DNA from: Bradyrhizobium sp. SZCCHNS1050
GTDB taxonomy: Bacteria > Pseudomonadota > Alphaproteobacteria > Rhizobiales > Xanthobacteraceae
DNA: 64,000 bases
Assembly: GCF_032484785.1 (NCBI RefSeq)
Contig: NZ_JAUETR010000001.1
Span: 496,001 to 560,000, forward strand
Direction of reading: 5' to 3'
Shown here: piece after piece, positions 62,487 through 64,000 of the stretch
Layout: each line of letters opens with the position of its first letter
Numbering within the stretch: position 1 is the first letter of the stretch
Notes under the pieces: model-generated
What the model was told of the DNA's origin: nothing
The model's database searches: none
What the model saw: only the letters and a program-made list of their open reading frames with translations
Made by a program: the position numbers and the translations under genes

Positions 62487-62908
62487 ATGGCCGGACTCTA
62501 TCGCCGGGCGATGGATGCACTGTATCCCGCTTGCGTCATCGTGGGCGTAACGGCGCTCGTGCTGATCTCAGCCGTCATCCCTTGGGCGGTCTTCACCCGC
62601 TACGTCCTGAACGGCGCCGCTTCCTGGCCCGAGGCGATGGCCGTCCTGTTGTGCTGGTGCCACCAAGCCCTAACGCCGTCCTTCACGCGCTCGCGACCGG
62701 CGGGACGATCTCGATCAGCGCGCTGTTCATGGCGGGTGTATTCCCGGGGCCGCTGCTCGGCTTCTCGCTGATCCTGCTCTGCATCGTGATCGCCTATCGC
62801 GAGGGCCATCCCCCACGGCCAGCGGGTCCGGCCAAGGATTTGGTCGTCCGCCGCCCCCCCGAAATCCAGCTCGCCGCCGGCGAGATACGGCCATCATCGG
62901 CTAGGTAG
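62487..62908 (+). pseudogene. TRAP permease remnant: dctQ start joined to dctM fragment
   Basis: Reading from 62487, the first 55 residues match the N-terminus of a DctQ small permease (VLISAVIPWAVFTRYVLNGAASWPEAMAVLL in two parts). Near 62650 the coding sense switches to another frame that reads PPSPNAVLHALATGG and SALFMAGVFPGPLLGFSLIL, which is an internal DctM signature (PPS, then LFxAGxxPG). The rest of DctQ, the start of DctM and the C-terminal half of DctM are missing, and the frame ends at 62908 in unrelated sequence. Two deletions best explain it. Confidence 0.8.
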
Positions 62909-62933
62909 GACGCCGGAAAATGCCTCGCCGCCC

Positions 62934-63665
62934 CTACTCGTCTTCGTCTTGACCAGCCTCCGCCAATCCGCGTAGCGGCTCGGGGTTCAGAAGCACGATC
63001 GCCCCGTGCTCGAGGCGGACCCAGTCCCGCGCGGCCCATGCACGCAACTGCTTGTTGATGCTCTCCCGCGTCATGCCGACCATTTCGCTGATCTCCTGCT
63101 GCGTGATGGCAATGGTGCGGCTCGCGGCATCCAGCTTGCGCTTGTCGGTCAGGCCGAGCAGCGCACTGGCAAGGCGGCGGGGAAGATCCTGAAGGATGAC
63201 CTGCTCGACCTGGTCGCTGGTCCAGCGCAGCCGATCGCAAAGCAGCTCGATGAACTTCATTGCCAGCACCGGCTGGCTCTTTACGAACGGCAGGAATTCG
63301 CGCCGATCGATGACCAGGATCTCGCAGTTCGTATTGGCCGTTGCATCGGCTGTACGTTCTCGTCCGTCGAGCACGGCGACTTCGCCGAATATCTCGCCGG
63401 CGCTGATCAGGTTCAGGATAGCATTGCGGCCGTCGGGCGACGAGACACTGATTTTGACGGTGCCACTGATCACGGCATACAAGCTCGAGCCGGGATCGCC
63501 TTTTGAGAAGATGGTTGCACCGCGCTTGAGCGATGTCGGCTTGGCGTAGCGGCAGAGCTGATCGACCGCATCAGCCTCGAGTTCACGAAAAATCGGATGC
63601 TGACGCAGCACCGACAGCTTGCCGTTGTTGGTAGGTCGGACGCTCGCCCGCTTTTCCTCAGCCAC
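62934..63665 (-). CDS. Crp/Fnr-family transcriptional regulator
   Basis: A 243-residue regulator. A cyclic-nucleotide-binding fold (FSKGDPGSSLYAVISGTVKIS, GEIFGEVAVLDGRERTADATA) includes the Glu/Arg-like pair of CAP near GEVAVLDGRERTA. The C-terminal winged helix has ITQQEISEMVGMTRESINKQLRAW. It lacks an FNR cysteine cluster, so it is more like a CAP-type sensor. The start is GTG at 63665, with GGGAG 8 bases upstream. It converges on the TRAP remnant. Confidence 0.92.
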   Translation of the reverse strand: MAEEKRASVRPTNNGKLSVLRQHPIFRELEADAVDQLCRYAKPTSLKRGATIFSKGDPGSSLYAVISGTVKISVSSPDGRNAILNLISAGEIFGEVAVLDGRERTADATANTNCEILVIDRREFLPFVKSQPVLAMKFIELLCDRLRWTSDQVEQVILQDLPRRLASALLGLTDKRKLDAASRTIAITQQEISEMVGMTRESINKQLRAWAARDWVRLEHGAIVLLNPEPLRGLAEAGQDEDE

Positions 63666-64000
63666 ACCGCATCTCCCAGGCGTCCGAATACCGCCGCCCA
63701 AGGGAGAGGTCCAAAGCCGGTGGCCAAAGCCCCGCGAATGTCAGGGGACTATGGACACGCCTACAGCCACCAGCAAAGACGATCCCTCAGACTTGCGACC
63801 ACCGATCCTCGATTTCATTGCACCTCGGAATACGGCAGATCGGCGGATTGTCCAGGAAAATGCGGCGAACGCTCAACGGCAAAGCCATGTGCCAATCGAC
63901 GCCGGAGGCGTTTCCGCCGCAGATACGGGCCCGGCATACATTGTGCAGCGCGTGGGAATCGTCCAGCCGCCCCGTCGGACCAGCAGCGCTACTCTTCTGA
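63666..64000. other. Window end, no gene supported
   Basis: I see no coding sequence with a ribosome site on either strand in the last 335 bases. A short plus-strand frame reaching the window edge has an atypical composition and is not called. Confidence 0.4.

Noticed and set aside
63818..64000. 60-codon frame running to the window edge
   Set aside because: No ribosome site, atypical composition, and truncated by the window; not supported.

Overview
The window looks like chromosome from a Bradyrhizobium-type alphaproteobacterium (Nitrobacteraceae). The reasons are high GC with strong third-position GC bias, several branched-chain-type (Liv) uptake systems, CaiB and AMP-ligase genes, and dispersed palindromic intergenic repeats of the kind found throughout bradyrhizobial genomes. 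I see no tRNA, rRNA, CRISPR array, transposase or phage gene. Most of the window is ordinary chromosome; the interest lies in two decayed loci, a few self-contained catabolic modules, and small non-coding or regulatory structures.

Layout. 1-9 kb: a small unknown ORF, a secreted M15-like protein, the SAM cycle genes ahcY and metK next to an HTH-methyltransferase fusion, a secreted TPR-orthocaspase, a DUF2147 protein and a SGNH hydrolase. 9-11.5 kb: an acyltransferase-3 membrane protein converging on a MetE-core-like methionine synthase. 11.9-16.7 kb: a complete leftward Liv transporter (binding protein, H, M, G, F). 17-22 kb: a small lipoprotein, purU, a HemD-domain protein, fcl and gmd (GDP-L-fucose), and a Crp/Fnr regulator. 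22.4-32.3 kb: a rightward catabolic uptake module in which Liv genes (G, H, M, binding protein, F) are interleaved with an acyl-CoA ligase and followed by a PaaK-like protein and a CaiB CoA-transferase, which suggests uptake of an organic acid that is then activated to its CoA thioester. 32.4-36.6 kb: a 53-residue protein with its own terminator, a possible antisense-oriented small RNA, and a 1039-residue autotransporter.

36.6-47.9 kb is a divergent regulon around a GntR/FCD regulator. Leftward lie two tandem serine-glyoxylate-type aminotransferases, an enoyl-CoA hydratase family protein and a TctCBA transporter. Rightward lie a 984-residue FAD/Fe-S 2-hydroxyacid dehydrogenase and a GlcG-like protein. 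GCATGC palindromes sit in both control regions, so import, oxidation and transamination of a short hydroxy acid or its 2-oxo acid is a reasonable hypothesis.

48-64 kb: an SDR, a VOC protein, a GNAT, a DUF418 gene broken by one amber codon, a composite repeat block, an enoyl-CoA hydratase family protein, a lipase translationally coupled to an LplT-PlsC-Aas three-domain lipid remodelling protein, two strong TTGAGC-N3-GCTCAA operators, an orphan molybdopterin oxidoreductase, a GntR regulator with a TRAP binding protein whose permease genes have collapsed into a dctQ/dctM deletion remnant, and a second Crp/Fnr regulator.

All assignments come from reading the sequence; no database search was run.
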